DNA of 64,000 bases, taken from a bacterium (GTDB taxonomy: Bacteria > Desulfobacterota > Desulfocorpusculales > Desulfocorpusculum). The translations under genes were made by a program, and so were the position numbers. The notes under the pieces were generated by a model. That model was not told the DNA's origin, ran no database searches, and saw only the letters and a program-made list of their open reading frames with translations. The DNA is taken from NCBI GenBank assembly GCA_037481695.1, contig JBBFLE010000006.1, positions 1 to 64,000 of the forward strand, read 5' to 3'. This document shows positions 1 through 8,587 of this stretch, piece by piece; the stretch's first letter is position 1, and the number at the start of each line of letters is the position of its first letter.

Positions 1-2
1 TG

Positions 3-101
3 GGGCTCAAGATGATGGGCAAGGGGAGGATGGAACTGCTGCCATCCAGGGTCAAGGACATAAAGCAGGTAAGAAGAATCATGAATGGACATAGGGTTTG
101 A
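3..101 (+). CDS. C-terminal end of an unknown protein (partial)
   Basis: An open frame enters from the left edge in phase 3 and ends at a TGA at 99-101. The last 32 residues are rich in Lys, Arg and Met (they include KMMGKGRMELLPSRVKD) and look like a basic protein tail. The neighbouring phase (2-94) is also open but gives a less protein-like Gly/Gln-rich peptide. A strong hairpin terminator about 90 bp downstream fits the end of a plus-strand transcript. No family is recognised from so short a piece. Confidence 0.4.
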   Translation, partial: GLKMMGKGRMELLPSRVKDIKQVRRIMNGHRV

Positions 102-190
102 CAGCGCGGCCGCCCAAGCCAAGAAAAAATATGGGAAACTGCGCCTGGCAAGACCCTGAAGAGCCTTTCATCTTTTCACTGCGCATTCTA

Positions 191-219
191 GCTCGGGAAA
201 AAAGCCCGAGCTTTTTTTT
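191..219 (+). terminator. Rho-independent terminator
   Basis: GCTCGGG (191-197) pairs with CCCGAGC (205-211) around an A-rich loop, and eight T residues follow at 212-219. This is a textbook plus-strand intrinsic terminator for the gene entering from the left edge. It separates that gene from the stress-protein operon. Confidence 0.88.
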
Positions 220-286
220 GCCAAAGCTTCCAAGGCACCAAACCCCTGCTCATCTCCAGGGGAAGGGGTGTTATTTGTCAAAGCAG

Positions 287-295
287 TGTTATAAT
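287..295 (+). promoter_or_regulatory. Extended -10 promoter of the stress-protein/redox operon
   Basis: A perfect TATAAT at 290-295 is preceded by TG at 287-288, one base away, which is the extended -10 signature. A good -35 at 16-18 bp is lacking (only GGTGTT-like sequence is present), as extended -10 promoters tolerate. It lies 82 bp before the start of the universal stress protein gene. Confidence 0.55.
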
Positions 296-377
296 GACTC
301 ACCTCAGCTGCGCTGTCCAAGATTCCTGAGACGGCCAGGGGAGTAACAACAGCGAATCTCTAAGGTGCCCAGGGCTC

Positions 378-923
378 ATGCGGTTTGAGAGGATTCTTTT
401 TTACTCGGATCTGAGTCAGGCGGCCGACTGTGCCTTTCCTTTTGCCTTGGGTCTTGCCGGCTCCTCTTCCAATTCTCACCTTTATGTGGTCCATGTCTTG
501 CCTTCCCCTTACAGGTTCTATGCCGAAATCCTAGAGCCAGGCCTGGCCATGGGATTGAGTCCGGAAATGGCCGCTGTGGCCGAGAAGACGCTTCAGGAGC
601 GCTACGGGGCACAACTGGAGAAGGGCCCCCAGAGTTCATTCCACGCCCTGGTGGGGGTAGAGGGCGTGGAATTGGTCAGGTTCGTAAAGAAACACCAGGT
701 GCAGGCAGTGGTCATGGCAGCTTCAGTGGGGGAGGCCCGAATGAGAGGAGTTCAAAGTCCCCTCAGGGCTTTCTTGGCCAAAAGATCCCCATGTCCGGTT
801 CTGCTTGTGCAGCCAGCAAGAGAAAGGCCCAGAAGGGCTTACCGAGGTGGGAGGGCCAAGGTCCTGGAGATGAGGGATTTCAGGAAGCGGGGAACCAGAT
901 CTGTGGTTGAGGAGTCGGATTGA
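378..923 (+). CDS. Universal stress protein (UspA) family protein
   Basis: 181 residues. The N-terminus (MRFERILFYSDLSQAADCA) is the usual UspA first strand with the Asp that sits in the nucleotide pocket, and a later block reads VVMAASVGEARMRGVQSPLR then CPVLLVQP, the region of the family's G-2x-G-9x-G-(S/T) ATP motif. The motif is imperfect (GEARMRG, then SPLR), so ATP binding is uncertain. A basic tail of about 35 residues extends past the normal end near residue 150. The gene is 58 bp upstream of a membrane cytochrome gene on the same strand, so it probably responds to the energetic or redox state served by that pair. Confidence 0.8.
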   Translation: MRFERILFYSDLSQAADCAFPFALGLAGSSSNSHLYVVHVLPSPYRFYAEILEPGLAMGLSPEMAAVAEKTLQERYGAQLEKGPQSSFHALVGVEGVELVRFVKKHQVQAVVMAASVGEARMRGVQSPLRAFLAKRSPCPVLLVQPARERPRRAYRGGRAKVLEMRDFRKRGTRSVVEESD

Positions 924-981
924 GGTTATTCTAAAAATAGGGCTTTCATGATCCCGGGGCCCGGGCAAGAAGGAGGCATAT

Positions 982-1650
982 ATGGCAGCTTTGGTTGGGG
1001 TTGTCTTTCCGTACGTTGCTTTAGTCATATTTGTGGCAGGCTTTCTCTATAGAGTGGGAGTTTGGGCCAAGGCCCCCAAGAAACTCAACTGGAAACTCTA
1101 TCCTGTGCCCCATGGTTTGGGGGCAGAGGCGGCCTACATCTTGGGAGAGTGGATAAGCTTTAGGATGCTTTTTCGCCATAACCGGGCCGTTTGGCTTGGC
1201 TCCTACGTTTTCCACCTGAGCCTTGCGGCCTTAGGAGTGTGGTTTTTACTTCTTCTGGTTGGTCCCAGTGTGCCTTGGCTTGTGCGCCTTGGGGCCGCAG
1301 CCCTTTTTTTGAGCAGTGCCTATCTTTTCTTGCTCAGGCTCTGGGTGCCTCAGATAAGGTTACTGTCTTCTCTGGTGGAGTTTTTCAATCTGGCTCTTTT
1401 CATGGCCATAGCAGCCTTGGGCTGGAGCCTCATGGGTCGCCAGATGGGTGCGGAGTTGCGCTCCTGGGCCATCTCGGTCTTGTCCCTGAAGCCAGTGGCC
1501 CTACCTGAAGAGGGGGCCTTGGTGCTTTTGGTTTTCTTGGTGGAGTTCTTCCTGGCCTACCTCCCCTTTTCCAAGATGTTCCACGCGGCCAGCAAGTATT
1601 TTGCCTTTCACAAGAGCAGATGGTTGAACCCTTATGAGATGACACATTAG
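982..1650 (+). CDS. Membrane cytochrome b subunit, HmcE/DsrM/NarI-like
   Basis: 222 residues, almost entirely hydrophobic, with about five to six membrane helices starting at residue 4. His residues at helix edges (FRHN, FHLS, then KMFHAASKYFAFHKS near the C-terminus) are plausible heme b ligands as in NarI/DsrM-type quinone-reactive subunits. The length matches HmcE of Desulfovibrio (about 226 aa) better than DsrM (about 330 aa). The next gene is an HdrD-like iron-sulfur protein 50 bp downstream, the standard partner. Expected role: exchange electrons between menaquinol and a cytoplasmic iron-sulfur subunit. The HmcE assignment rather than a TmcC or DsrM relative is inference from size and gene order. 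Confidence 0.72.
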   Translation: MAALVGVVFPYVALVIFVAGFLYRVGVWAKAPKKLNWKLYPVPHGLGAEAAYILGEWISFRMLFRHNRAVWLGSYVFHLSLAALGVWFLLLLVGPSVPWLVRLGAAALFLSSAYLFLLRLWVPQIRLLSSLVEFFNLALFMAIAALGWSLMGRQMGAELRSWAISVLSLKPVALPEEGALVLLVFLVEFFLAYLPFSKMFHAASKYFAFHKSRWLNPYEMTH

Positions 1651-1700
1651 TTGTAAGAGCAGACTCAAGTGGCTCAGCATGAAGATCTCAGGAGAGCGCC

Positions 1701-3143
1701 ATGGAAAAACAAAGCAGCCACAAGCAACAACCTCCTAAAGAGGACAAGAGGGGAACCCCCAGAAAAAAGATAGACAAATACCAGCTTTTCCGAGCCTCCC
1801 ATGTGCCCAGTGAGGGAAGGGTCAAGCCTTTCTTGGAGTGTCTGGATCAGGTGGTCAACCATGAACTCTACAAGTTTCCCCTGAGGCTCTATCTGGACAC
1901 CTGTGCCAAGTGTAACAACTGTGCGGCCCAATGCCACATAACCTGCGACGATCAGTCCAATCCCCATTGGTTGCCTGCCAAGCGTTCTGACCTGCTAAGA
2001 AAGGTTTACAAGAAGCGCTACACCCTTGCAGGGAAGATCTTGGGAAGGCTGGTGGGGGCTCAAGACCTCAGCGAAGAAATGGTGGACGAGATGTACGAGA
2101 GTTTTTACCGTTGCACCATGTGCCGTCGCTGCGCATTGGAGTGCCCCATGGGTGTGGATAACAGCCTCATAACCAGGATCGGCAGGGTTTGCCTCAGCGC
2201 CGCCGGGATGGTGCCCAACAACTTCAGGGTCAGTGTGGAGTCTCAGCTGAAGGGCCCTACCAAGAACACCTCGGCCATCCCAGAGCGGGCTTTCTTGGAC
2301 ACCATTGAGTTTCTCAACGAAGAGATGCAGGAGTTGACAGGGCTGCCCATAGAATTCCCGGTCAACGTCAAAGGAGCCAACATTCTCTTTGTGGCTCCGG
2401 TGAGCGACTACATAATGGAAGCCGACACCCTCATGGGAAATGCCATGACCTTTTACGCTGCCAAAGAAAACTGGACCATAGCCACGGGGCCTGGCAGCGA
2501 CTCCATAAACTACGGCCTTTTTTATGACGATAACTGGCTCAAGGAGATCATCTTGCAGCTTCACGAGGTGGTCAAGGAGATAGGGGCCAAGACCCTGGTC
2601 ATAGGAGAGTGCGGTCACGCCACAAAGGCCCAAAAGGTTTTTGCCGAATACTTCGGTGGGAAGCTGCCCTTTCAGATCAAGAATGTCTCCGAGGTCACGG
2701 CTCAGTATATACGCGAAGGAAGAATAAAGCTGGATCCCAGTCGCAACAGGGATTCGGTTACCCTGCATGACCCTTGCAATCAAAGCCGCATGGGAGGCCT
2801 GGCCGACACCCTCAGATTTGTTCTAAAGAGCGCGGTAACCAACTTCATTGAGATGGAGCCCCACGGCAACGAGAATTATTGCTGCGGAGGAGGGGGAGGC
2901 ACCGTGGGTTTTGAGGAGATCTATGATTTCCGTATGGAGGTGGGAGGACGCAAGAAGGTGGAACAGCTAAAGGCCACTGGGGCCAAGCTGGTGGCTGCAC
3001 CCTGTGCCAACTGCAAGAAGCAGTTGAGGGAACTGGTGGATTACCACAACCTGGAAATGGAGGTGGTGGGGATTCACGATCTGGTGGCCAAGGCTCTTGT
3101 GTTCGACAAAGTTGAACCACCCAAGATAGAACTCGTGAAATGA
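1701..3143 (+). CDS. HdrD-like iron-sulfur protein with CCG domains (HmcF/DsrK-like)
   Basis: 480 residues. Two ferredoxin-type clusters are visible: CAKCNNCAAQC (about residues 68-78) and CTMCRRCALECP (about 139-150). The C-terminal half carries the heterodisulfide-reductase CCG pattern: GECGHA, LHDPCNQSR, YCCGGGGG (about residue 393) and APCANCKKQ, ligands for the non-cubane 4Fe-4S cluster. HmcF is about 461 aa, so size and the b-type partner upstream favour an HmcF/TmcB/DsrK relative. The enzyme would act on the cytoplasmic face with the membrane subunit encoded just upstream; its disulfide or thiol substrate is unknown. Start chosen at the ATG after GGAG (spacing about 6). Confidence 0.83.
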   Translation: MEKQSSHKQQPPKEDKRGTPRKKIDKYQLFRASHVPSEGRVKPFLECLDQVVNHELYKFPLRLYLDTCAKCNNCAAQCHITCDDQSNPHWLPAKRSDLLRKVYKKRYTLAGKILGRLVGAQDLSEEMVDEMYESFYRCTMCRRCALECPMGVDNSLITRIGRVCLSAAGMVPNNFRVSVESQLKGPTKNTSAIPERAFLDTIEFLNEEMQELTGLPIEFPVNVKGANILFVAPVSDYIMEADTLMGNAMTFYAAKENWTIATGPGSDSINYGLFYDDNWLKEIILQLHEVVKEIGAKTLVIGECGHATKAQKVFAEYFGGKLPFQIKNVSEVTAQYIREGRIKLDPSRNRDSVTLHDPCNQSRMGGLADTLRFVLKSAVTNFIEMEPHGNENYCCGGGGGTVGFEEIYDFRMEVGGRKKVEQLKATGAKLVAAPCANCKKQLRELVDYHNLEMEVVGIHDLVAKALVFDKVEPPKIELVK

Positions 3144-3175
3144 CTTGCTGTTGAGGATTCTCAGCCATCAAGGGT

Positions 3176-3202
3176 GAGGTTGGGGGTCATGCCCTCAACC
3201 TC
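3176..3202. repeat. Repeated intergenic hairpin element, copy 1
   Basis: GAGGTTGGGGG (3176-3186), loop TCATG, then CCCTCAACCTC (3192-3202): an 11-bp stem with one G-T wobble. It lies between the convergent ends of the HdrD-like gene and polA. Nearly the same stem and loop recur at 36882-36908. There is no T-tract, so it is not a classical terminator on either strand. Confidence 0.7.
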
Positions 3203-3326
3203 ATGCCACATCCAGCTTTCTTTCAGGTTCTAAGCCCGGCTGGCTCCCAAATCGATTCCTTTTAGGATATGGCCAAGTTAGCTCCCATTGTTCGCTGATA
3301 GTCAAGAATGGGGGCCATGGAATGGT

Positions 3327-5903
3327 TCAATGGGCCTCTGCCCAGTTTTTCCCCCAGCCCAGATCCACCTTGAGGGGCACATCTAAGCTGTGCACGCTTT
3401 CCATCTCCTTTTTCACCAATGCTTCTATCTTTTCCCGCTCGGGCTCAAGTACCTCCAACAAGAGTTCATCGTGCACTTGCAGGATCATGCGCGAGAGGCA
3501 CCCCTCGGCCCTCAGTCTGTTGTGTATACGTATCATGGCCTTCTTGATCAGATCAGCTGCGGTTCCTTGGATAGGGGTGTTGATGGCCGTGCGCTCGGCA
3601 AATTTCCTGGCCGTGGGGTTGGAGCTCAGGATCTCAGGGAGGTATCTTCTTCTGCCCAGCAAGGTCTCCACATAGCCCTTTTCCCGGGCCTGTTCCAGGA
3701 CCTTGTCCAAGTACGCTCTGACCCCTTTGTAGCGTTGGAAATACCCATCTATGTAAGCCTGTGCCACCTTTTGTTCAACCCCCAGTTCCTTGGCCAGGCC
3801 ATAGGCAGTCATGCCGTAAATAATACCGAAGTTGACCACCTTGGCCTCCCTGCGCATCTGGGCTGTGACACTTTCCAGGGGAATTCCAAGGAGCTCAGCC
3901 GCGGTCCTGGCATGTACGTCATGCCCCTTCTGGAATGCCTCCCTCAAGACCGGGTCTGCCGAAAGATGCGCCAAGATTCTGAGCTCCACCTGGCTGTAAT
4001 CAGCCGAGAGGAACCAACACCCTTCCCCTGGCACGAAGGCGCTTCTGATCCTTTGGCCCAGCTCCGTGCGCACGGGTATGTTCTGAAGATTGGGACCTGA
4101 GGAGCTGAGTCTGCCGGTGGCCGTCACGGTCTGGTTGAAGGATGTGTGAATCCGCCCTGTTCTTGGATCCACCAGGGCAGGAAGTGCATCCACGTAAGTG
4201 CTCTTGAGCTTTGCAAGGCTCCTGTATTCGAGGATCTTGGCTGGAAGGGGGTGCCCTTTGGAGAGCTCTTCCAGGACCTCTATGTCCGTGGAGAAGCCCT
4301 TCTTGGTCTTCTTGAGCACAGGCAACTTGAGCCTTTCAAAAAGCACCTCTGATAGCTGTTGCGGGGAGTTGATGTTGAAGGTGACTCCGGCCAGATCATG
4401 GATCTCCACTTCCAGCCTCGAGAGGCTCTCTTCCATCTCCATGGAGAGTTCCTGGAGCATCCCGGTGTTCACCCTGATGCCCGAGGCTTCCATGGAGGCC
4501 AGGACAGCAATCAGGGGAAGCTCTAGCTCCATATAGAGTCCTTTCAAGCCCGCTTTGGAGAGCTCCTGTTCAAGGCTTCGGTGAAGCTTCAGTATTGCGG
4601 CCGCCCTCTGGCAAGCACCCTCATGGGAATCTGGCGTCACTTCCCCAAGCTTGGAGTCCAGAAATTCTGCGGCCAGCTCTTCCAAGCCATGGGCACGCCT
4701 CGTGGGATTCAGCACGTACGATGCCACCATGGTGTCCCCTGCCACCCCACCCAAGCAGATCCCCTTTGCCCCCAGACCCACCATGGCAGCCTTGATGTTG
4801 TGACCAACTTTGGCGGGCTGCTGTGCCTCCAGCAAGGGTCTGAGCCCTTCCAGGTCCTCTGCCCAGGGCACATACCAGGCCACAGCCTCCTCACCTGCCA
4901 GGGCCATGGCAGCAAGTCGGCCTGGCTCTTGTGCTTGCTCCTGCACCCAAAGCCCAACGGTCTCCGTATGGGAAAAAGACTCCAGAAGTACCTCCAGATC
5001 CTCCCTAGAAGCCACATCTCTACACTCCAGGCGCTGGTCCTCCCCTTCAGTGGTCCACTCCTGAAGCAAACGATGAAATTCCAGGGCCTTGAATATGCCT
5101 CTTAGCTTTTGCACGTCTGCTGGGCCGTGACGCAGACTCTCCAGGGAAACCTCCAGTTCCATGGAAGTGTCTATGGTGGCCAATCTTTTGCTCAAGAAGG
5201 CCTGGTCTCTAAATCGAGAAAGTGCCTCCCTTATCTTGGGTGGACTCACCTCTTCCAGGCAAGAAAAGACCCCTTCCAGGGAACCAAAGCGTTGGAGCAG
5301 CTCCCTGGCCCTTTTTTCCCCTATTCCCGGCACTCCAGGGATGTTGTCGGAGCTGTCCCCCATTAGGCCAAAGAGATCCGGCAGCAGCTTGGGCTCCACT
5401 CCATATCTTGCCAGCACGGCCTCACGATCAAAGACCCTGTCGTGTAAGGTGTCCACCATGATGACACCGGGTTCAATAAGCTGAAGAAGGTCCTTGTCAC
5501 CCGAGATGAGGACCACCTCCACCCCCTGGGCGCACAAGATCTTGACCAGGCTGCCCATTATGTCATCGGCTTCGTAACCCTCTTTTTCCAGGAGCCTGAT
5601 GCCCAGGGCCCTTATTATTTCATGGATCCACTGGATCTGGGGTCTTAGGCTTTCGGGCATCTCCGGGCGATTGGCCTTGTAGTGCTCGAAGGCCAGGTGT
5701 CTGAAAGTGGGGCCGCGGGCATCCACCACCACGGCCAGGAACTCCGGGTTCATCTCCCGCAACACCTTCAGAAGCATGGTGCTGAACCCGTAGATGGCGT
5801 TGGTGGGTACACCTTGGGAGGTCTTGAGTTCTCTTATGGCATAAAATGCCCTGTAGATGTAAGAGCTTCCATCTATGAGATGTACACGGGGAGTCTGGCT
5901 CAC
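3327..5903 (-). CDS. polA: DNA polymerase I
   Basis: 858 residues with all three Pol I domains: an N-terminal 5'-3' exonuclease (HLIDGSSYIYRAFYAI start, EADDIMGSL, SGDKDLLQL), a central 3'-5' exonuclease-like domain and a C-terminal polymerase. Motif A SADYSQVELR is near residue 632, motif B RREAKVVNFGIIYG near 682 and motif C QVHDELLLE near 808. In the central domain the E. coli D355/E357 region aligns as GLWVQEQ, D424 as GHNIKAAM and D501 as an Ala, so proofreading is probably lost, as in Taq and Bacillus Pol I. GTG start. It is last in the heme operon, 146 bp after ahbA, which is an unusual place for polA. Confidence 0.96.
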   Translation of the reverse strand: MSQTPRVHLIDGSSYIYRAFYAIRELKTSQGVPTNAIYGFSTMLLKVLREMNPEFLAVVVDARGPTFRHLAFEHYKANRPEMPESLRPQIQWIHEIIRALGIRLLEKEGYEADDIMGSLVKILCAQGVEVVLISGDKDLLQLIEPGVIMVDTLHDRVFDREAVLARYGVEPKLLPDLFGLMGDSSDNIPGVPGIGEKRARELLQRFGSLEGVFSCLEEVSPPKIREALSRFRDQAFLSKRLATIDTSMELEVSLESLRHGPADVQKLRGIFKALEFHRLLQEWTTEGEDQRLECRDVASREDLEVLLESFSHTETVGLWVQEQAQEPGRLAAMALAGEEAVAWYVPWAEDLEGLRPLLEAQQPAKVGHNIKAAMVGLGAKGICLGGVAGDTMVASYVLNPTRRAHGLEELAAEFLDSKLGEVTPDSHEGACQRAAAILKLHRSLEQELSKAGLKGLYMELELPLIAVLASMEASGIRVNTGMLQELSMEMEESLSRLEVEIHDLAGVTFNINSPQQLSEVLFERLKLPVLKKTKKGFSTDIEVLEELSKGHPLPAKILEYRSLAKLKSTYVDALPALVDPRTGRIHTSFNQTVTATGRLSSSGPNLQNIPVRTELGQRIRSAFVPGEGCWFLSADYSQVELRILAHLSADPVLREAFQKGHDVHARTAAELLGIPLESVTAQMRREAKVVNFGIIYGMTAYGLAKELGVEQKVAQAYIDGYFQRYKGVRAYLDKVLEQAREKGYVETLLGRRRYLPEILSSNPTARKFAERTAINTPIQGTAADLIKKAMIRIHNRLRAEGCLSRMILQVHDELLLEVLEPEREKIEALVKKEMESVHSLDVPLKVDLGWGKNWAEAH

Positions 5904-6049
5904 GATCTCTTTCGGCCCTTTCCTATGGGCAAGAACAGGCTTTTTCCATTTCTCCGGGAGTTCTTGTTGCCCGTGCTCCTTTGACTGCTTTTCAGGTCTG
6001 CTCCATTATCAGTGCTGGACTCCATATTGGCTCAAGAAACGGAAAACCC

Positions 6050-6496
6050 TTAGAGCTCGAATTTCACTCTGATCTTAAAGGTCCTTCTGGCCGGAAGGCT
6101 GACTATTTCCTTCACACCGGCCTTCTGGGCCATCTCCTCCAGGGTCCTCATCACTGCTTCCGGGCTTTCGCCTATGAGAGTAAACCATATGTTGTAGTGG
6201 TGATCCCGCTGATAGTTGTGCGTCACCCCCGGGTAGGAGTTGATCACGCTATTGAAACGCTCCAAGTCCTCTGTGGGGACCTTTGCGGCGCAAAGGGTGC
6301 TGTAGAATCCCAGCTTCCTGGAGTCAAAGCTCCCACCTATTCTGCGAATGACCCCGGCTGCCTTCATTTGGCGAACCCTCTGCAGCACCTGCTCCTCGCT
6401 CAGGCCCACCTGCCTTCCAACCTCCCCAAAGGGCCTTGGGTGCACGGGGAAGTCGCTTTGAATAAGATTGAGTATTTTTCGGTCTATCTCGTCCAT
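6050..6496 (-). CDS. ahbA: Siroheme decarboxylase subunit AhbA (Lrp/AsnC-like fold)
   Basis: 148 residues from the ATG at 6496 (upstream GGAG); a longer open frame to 6664 only adds sequence antisense to nothing conserved and overlaps ahbD. The product begins MDEIDRKILNLIQSDFP, has a winged-helix N-terminus with GVIRRIGGSF, and the core STLCAAKVP and PGVTHNY followed by HHYNIWFT, which matches the AhbA type I remember from Desulfovibrio rather than AhbB. With AhbB it removes two carboxyl groups from siroheme to give 12,18-didecarboxysiroheme. AhbB is not encoded in the window, so either it lies elsewhere or this protein acts alone. The gene is 34 bp downstream of ahbD. Confidence 0.87.
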   Translation of the reverse strand: MDEIDRKILNLIQSDFPVHPRPFGEVGRQVGLSEEQVLQRVRQMKAAGVIRRIGGSFDSRKLGFYSTLCAAKVPTEDLERFNSVINSYPGVTHNYQRDHHYNIWFTLIGESPEAVMRTLEEMAQKAGVKEIVSLPARRTFKIRVKFEL

Positions 6497-6530
6497 TTTC
6501 CAACAGCTCCACAGGTGGGCCAGGGGATTC

Positions 6531-7613
6531 CTATTTCCCCTGGCAACCCGGATAACCCGAAGGCTGGTAGGCGCAAAGAGGCTCCTCGGAAAGATAATCT
6601 CCTGTTGCCTCGTAGGCCCTGGCCCTGCACCCGCCGCAGATCCTCCTATATTCACACTTCCCACAGCGGCCTTTGTAACCGCTCAGGTCTCTGAGCCTTT
6701 CAAACACATGGGAGGAGCTCCATATTTGGGAGAGACTTTGCTTTCGCACGCTTCCACAGCTTACCTCCAGATAACCGCAGGGCTGCACATCACCCACATG
6801 GGAAATGAAGCAAAACCCCCACCCTGCCAAACACCCCCTGGTAACGGAATCCAGGTGCTGAGGGTGTCCAGGGCCGTGAAAAGCTTTGGGGGTCTTGCCA
6901 TGTTGCCGCACTATCCTTTGATATTGGGGGGCGCATGTGGCTTTGAGCTGCAAAGGAACCTTCTCTTGTTGTTCGCAGAACCAGCCCAAGGTCTCCTCGT
7001 ACTTTTGGGCCGAGAGGGCTGCTTGAGCCATCTCCTTGCCCCTGCCTGTGGGAACCAGCAGAAAGATATGGTGGGCCACAGCCCCCAAGGAGACCGCCAG
7101 TTCCAAGATGGAAGGCAGTTCCCTCAGGTTCTTCTCGGTGACAGTGGTATTTATCTGAAAGGGCAACCCGGCCTGCTGGGCAGCCCTTATGCCTTCCAGG
7201 GCGCCTTGGAAAGCCCCCTCCACCTGCCGGAAGGCGTCGTGGGTGGCCGGGCTGGAGCCATCCAGGCTGATGCTGACCCGCTGTATGCCCGCAGACTTGA
7301 GCTCCTTGGCACGACTTACAGTCAGAAGAGTCCCGTTGGGGGCCATGACCATGCGCAGCCCTAGCTGGTTTCCCCTGCGGGCCAGCTCCAGCACGTCTTC
7401 CCGCAAAAGAGGCTCCCCGCCTGTGAGTATTACCACCGGCCTGGAAAAAGAAGCCATGTCCTCCAAGAGGGCTAGGGCCTCCTGGGTGTCCAGCTCCCCG
7501 GAATATGGACCCCTTTGGGCAGAGGCTCTGCAATGCACACAGCAAAGATTGCAGGAACGGGTAACCTCCCAGGCCACCATTCTCAAGGGAGGAATCGTCT
7601 CTTGGGAATTCAT
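6531..7613 (-). CDS. ahbD: Heme b synthase AhbD (radical SAM Fe-coproporphyrin III decarboxylase)
   Basis: 360 residues. The radical SAM motif is CNLCCVHC (Cys 21, 25, 28), followed by the TGGEPLL SAM-binding glycine motif. A SPASM-like C-terminus, [18 protein letters not shown], can hold an auxiliary 4Fe-4S cluster. It belongs to the NirJ-related group; length and the start distinguish it from the 404-aa AhbC-type neighbour. It performs the last step, oxidative decarboxylation of two propionates of Fe-coproporphyrin III to vinyls giving heme b. Its ATG overlaps the hemB stop by 4 nt. The AhbC/AhbD split is based on recalled N-termini and on length. Confidence 0.87.
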   Translation of the reverse strand: MNSQETIPPLRMVAWEVTRSCNLCCVHCRASAQRGPYSGELDTQEALALLEDMASFSRPVVILTGGEPLLREDVLELARRGNQLGLRMVMAPNGTLLTVSRAKELKSAGIQRVSISLDGSSPATHDAFRQVEGAFQGALEGIRAAQQAGLPFQINTTVTEKNLRELPSILELAVSLGAVAHHIFLLVPTGRGKEMAQAALSAQKYEETLGWFCEQQEKVPLQLKATCAPQYQRIVRQHGKTPKAFHGPGHPQHLDSVTRGCLAGWGFCFISHVGDVQPCGYLEVSCGSVRKQSLSQIWSSSHVFERLRDLSGYKGRCGKCEYRRICGGCRARAYEATGDYLSEEPLCAYQPSGYPGCQGK

Positions 7614-8587
7614 GCTTCCTCCAGCAACCTTGCCACCTCAGGGGCGGCATAACTCAGGATGAAATCAGCTCCTGCCCTTTTGATCCCCACCAAAGCCTCC
7701 AACATGGCCTTTTGTGCGTCCAACCAGCCCAGGCGGGCTGCAGCCTGGATCATGGCAAACTCGCCGCTTACCTGATATGCGGCCACCGGGTAATGAAACT
7801 GCTCTCTGACCCTGGTTATGATGTCCAGGTAAGGCATGGCTGGTTTTACCATGATGATGTCAGCACCCTCCTGGATGTCCAGTGTTACCTCCCTGAGGGC
7901 CTCCCTCCAGTTGGGCGGATCCATCTGGTAGGACCTCCTGTCTCCAAAGCGTGGAGCAGACTGGGCAGCCTCTCTGAAAGGACCATAGAAGGAAGAACAG
8001 TACTTGGCCGCATAGGAAAGTATCGGGATCCCCTGGAACCCCTCTGCATCCAATGCCTTGCGGATGGCCGAAACCCGGCCGTCCATCATGTCCGAGGGAG
8101 CCACCATGTCCGCTCCAGCCTGCACATGGGAAAGCGCGGTGAGGGCCAGAAGCTCCAAAGAGGCGTCATTGTCCACATCTCCATTTACTATTAGGCCACA
8201 GTGCCCGTGATCCGTGTACTCGCAAAGGCACACATCTGTTATGAGTAGCAGTTCCGGGACAGCCTGCTTGAGTTCCCTCACTGCCCTCTGAACTATCCCT
8301 TGGGGATCGTAAGCCTCGGAGCCCCGTTCATCCTTACGGCTGGGCAGGCCGAAGAGAATTACACCCAGGATCCCCAGCTCATGGATCTCCCGGCCTACCC
8401 CAGGCAGCTTGTCCACCGAGAGGTGAAACTGCCCAGGCAGTGAGGATATCTCCTCTTGGACATCCCTGCCCGGCACAACAAAAAGGGGGTAGATGAGGTC
8501 CTCCGGACAAAGGCTTGTCTCCCTAACCAGTCTTCTCAGGGCTTCGTTTCTACGAAGACGCCTGGGTCTGTAAAGGGGGTAATTCAT
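7610..8587 (-). CDS. hemB: Delta-aminolevulinic acid dehydratase (porphobilinogen synthase)
   Basis: 325 residues, the usual HemB length. The two Schiff-base lysines are in [14 protein letters not shown] (K195) and [10 protein letters not shown] (K248). A Cys-rich metal site, [13 protein letters not shown] (C120, C122, C130), indicates a Zn-dependent enzyme. It condenses two ALA molecules to porphobilinogen in the cytoplasm. It sits between ahbC and ahbD, overlapping both by 4 nt (ATGA), so the three are translationally coupled. Confidence 0.97.
   Translation of the reverse strand: MNYPLYRPRRLRRNEALRRLVRETSLCPEDLIYPLFVVPGRDVQEEISSLPGQFHLSVDKLPGVGREIHELGILGVILFGLPSRKDERGSEAYDPQGIVQRAVRELKQAVPELLLITDVCLCEYTDHGHCGLIVNGDVDNDASLELLALTALSHVQAGADMVAPSDMMDGRVSAIRKALDAEGFQGIPILSYAAKYCSSFYGPFREAAQSAPRFGDRRSYQMDPPNWREALREVTLDIQEGADIIMVKPAMPYLDIITRVREQFHYPVAAYQVSGEFAMIQAAARLGWLDAQKAMLEALVGIKRAGADFILSYAAPEVARLLEEA

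Noticed and set aside
98-346. 82-aa plus-strand frame near the left edge
   Set aside because: It runs straight through a strong terminator and the extended -10 promoter and has no protein-like pattern.
1995-2783. 262-aa open frame on the minus strand
   Set aside because: It is antisense to the HdrD-like iron-sulfur gene, whose cluster motifs are unmistakable; the reverse frame has no recognisable domain.
6468-7364. 298-aa plus-strand frame
   Set aside because: Antisense to ahbD, which has clear radical SAM and SPASM-like motifs.
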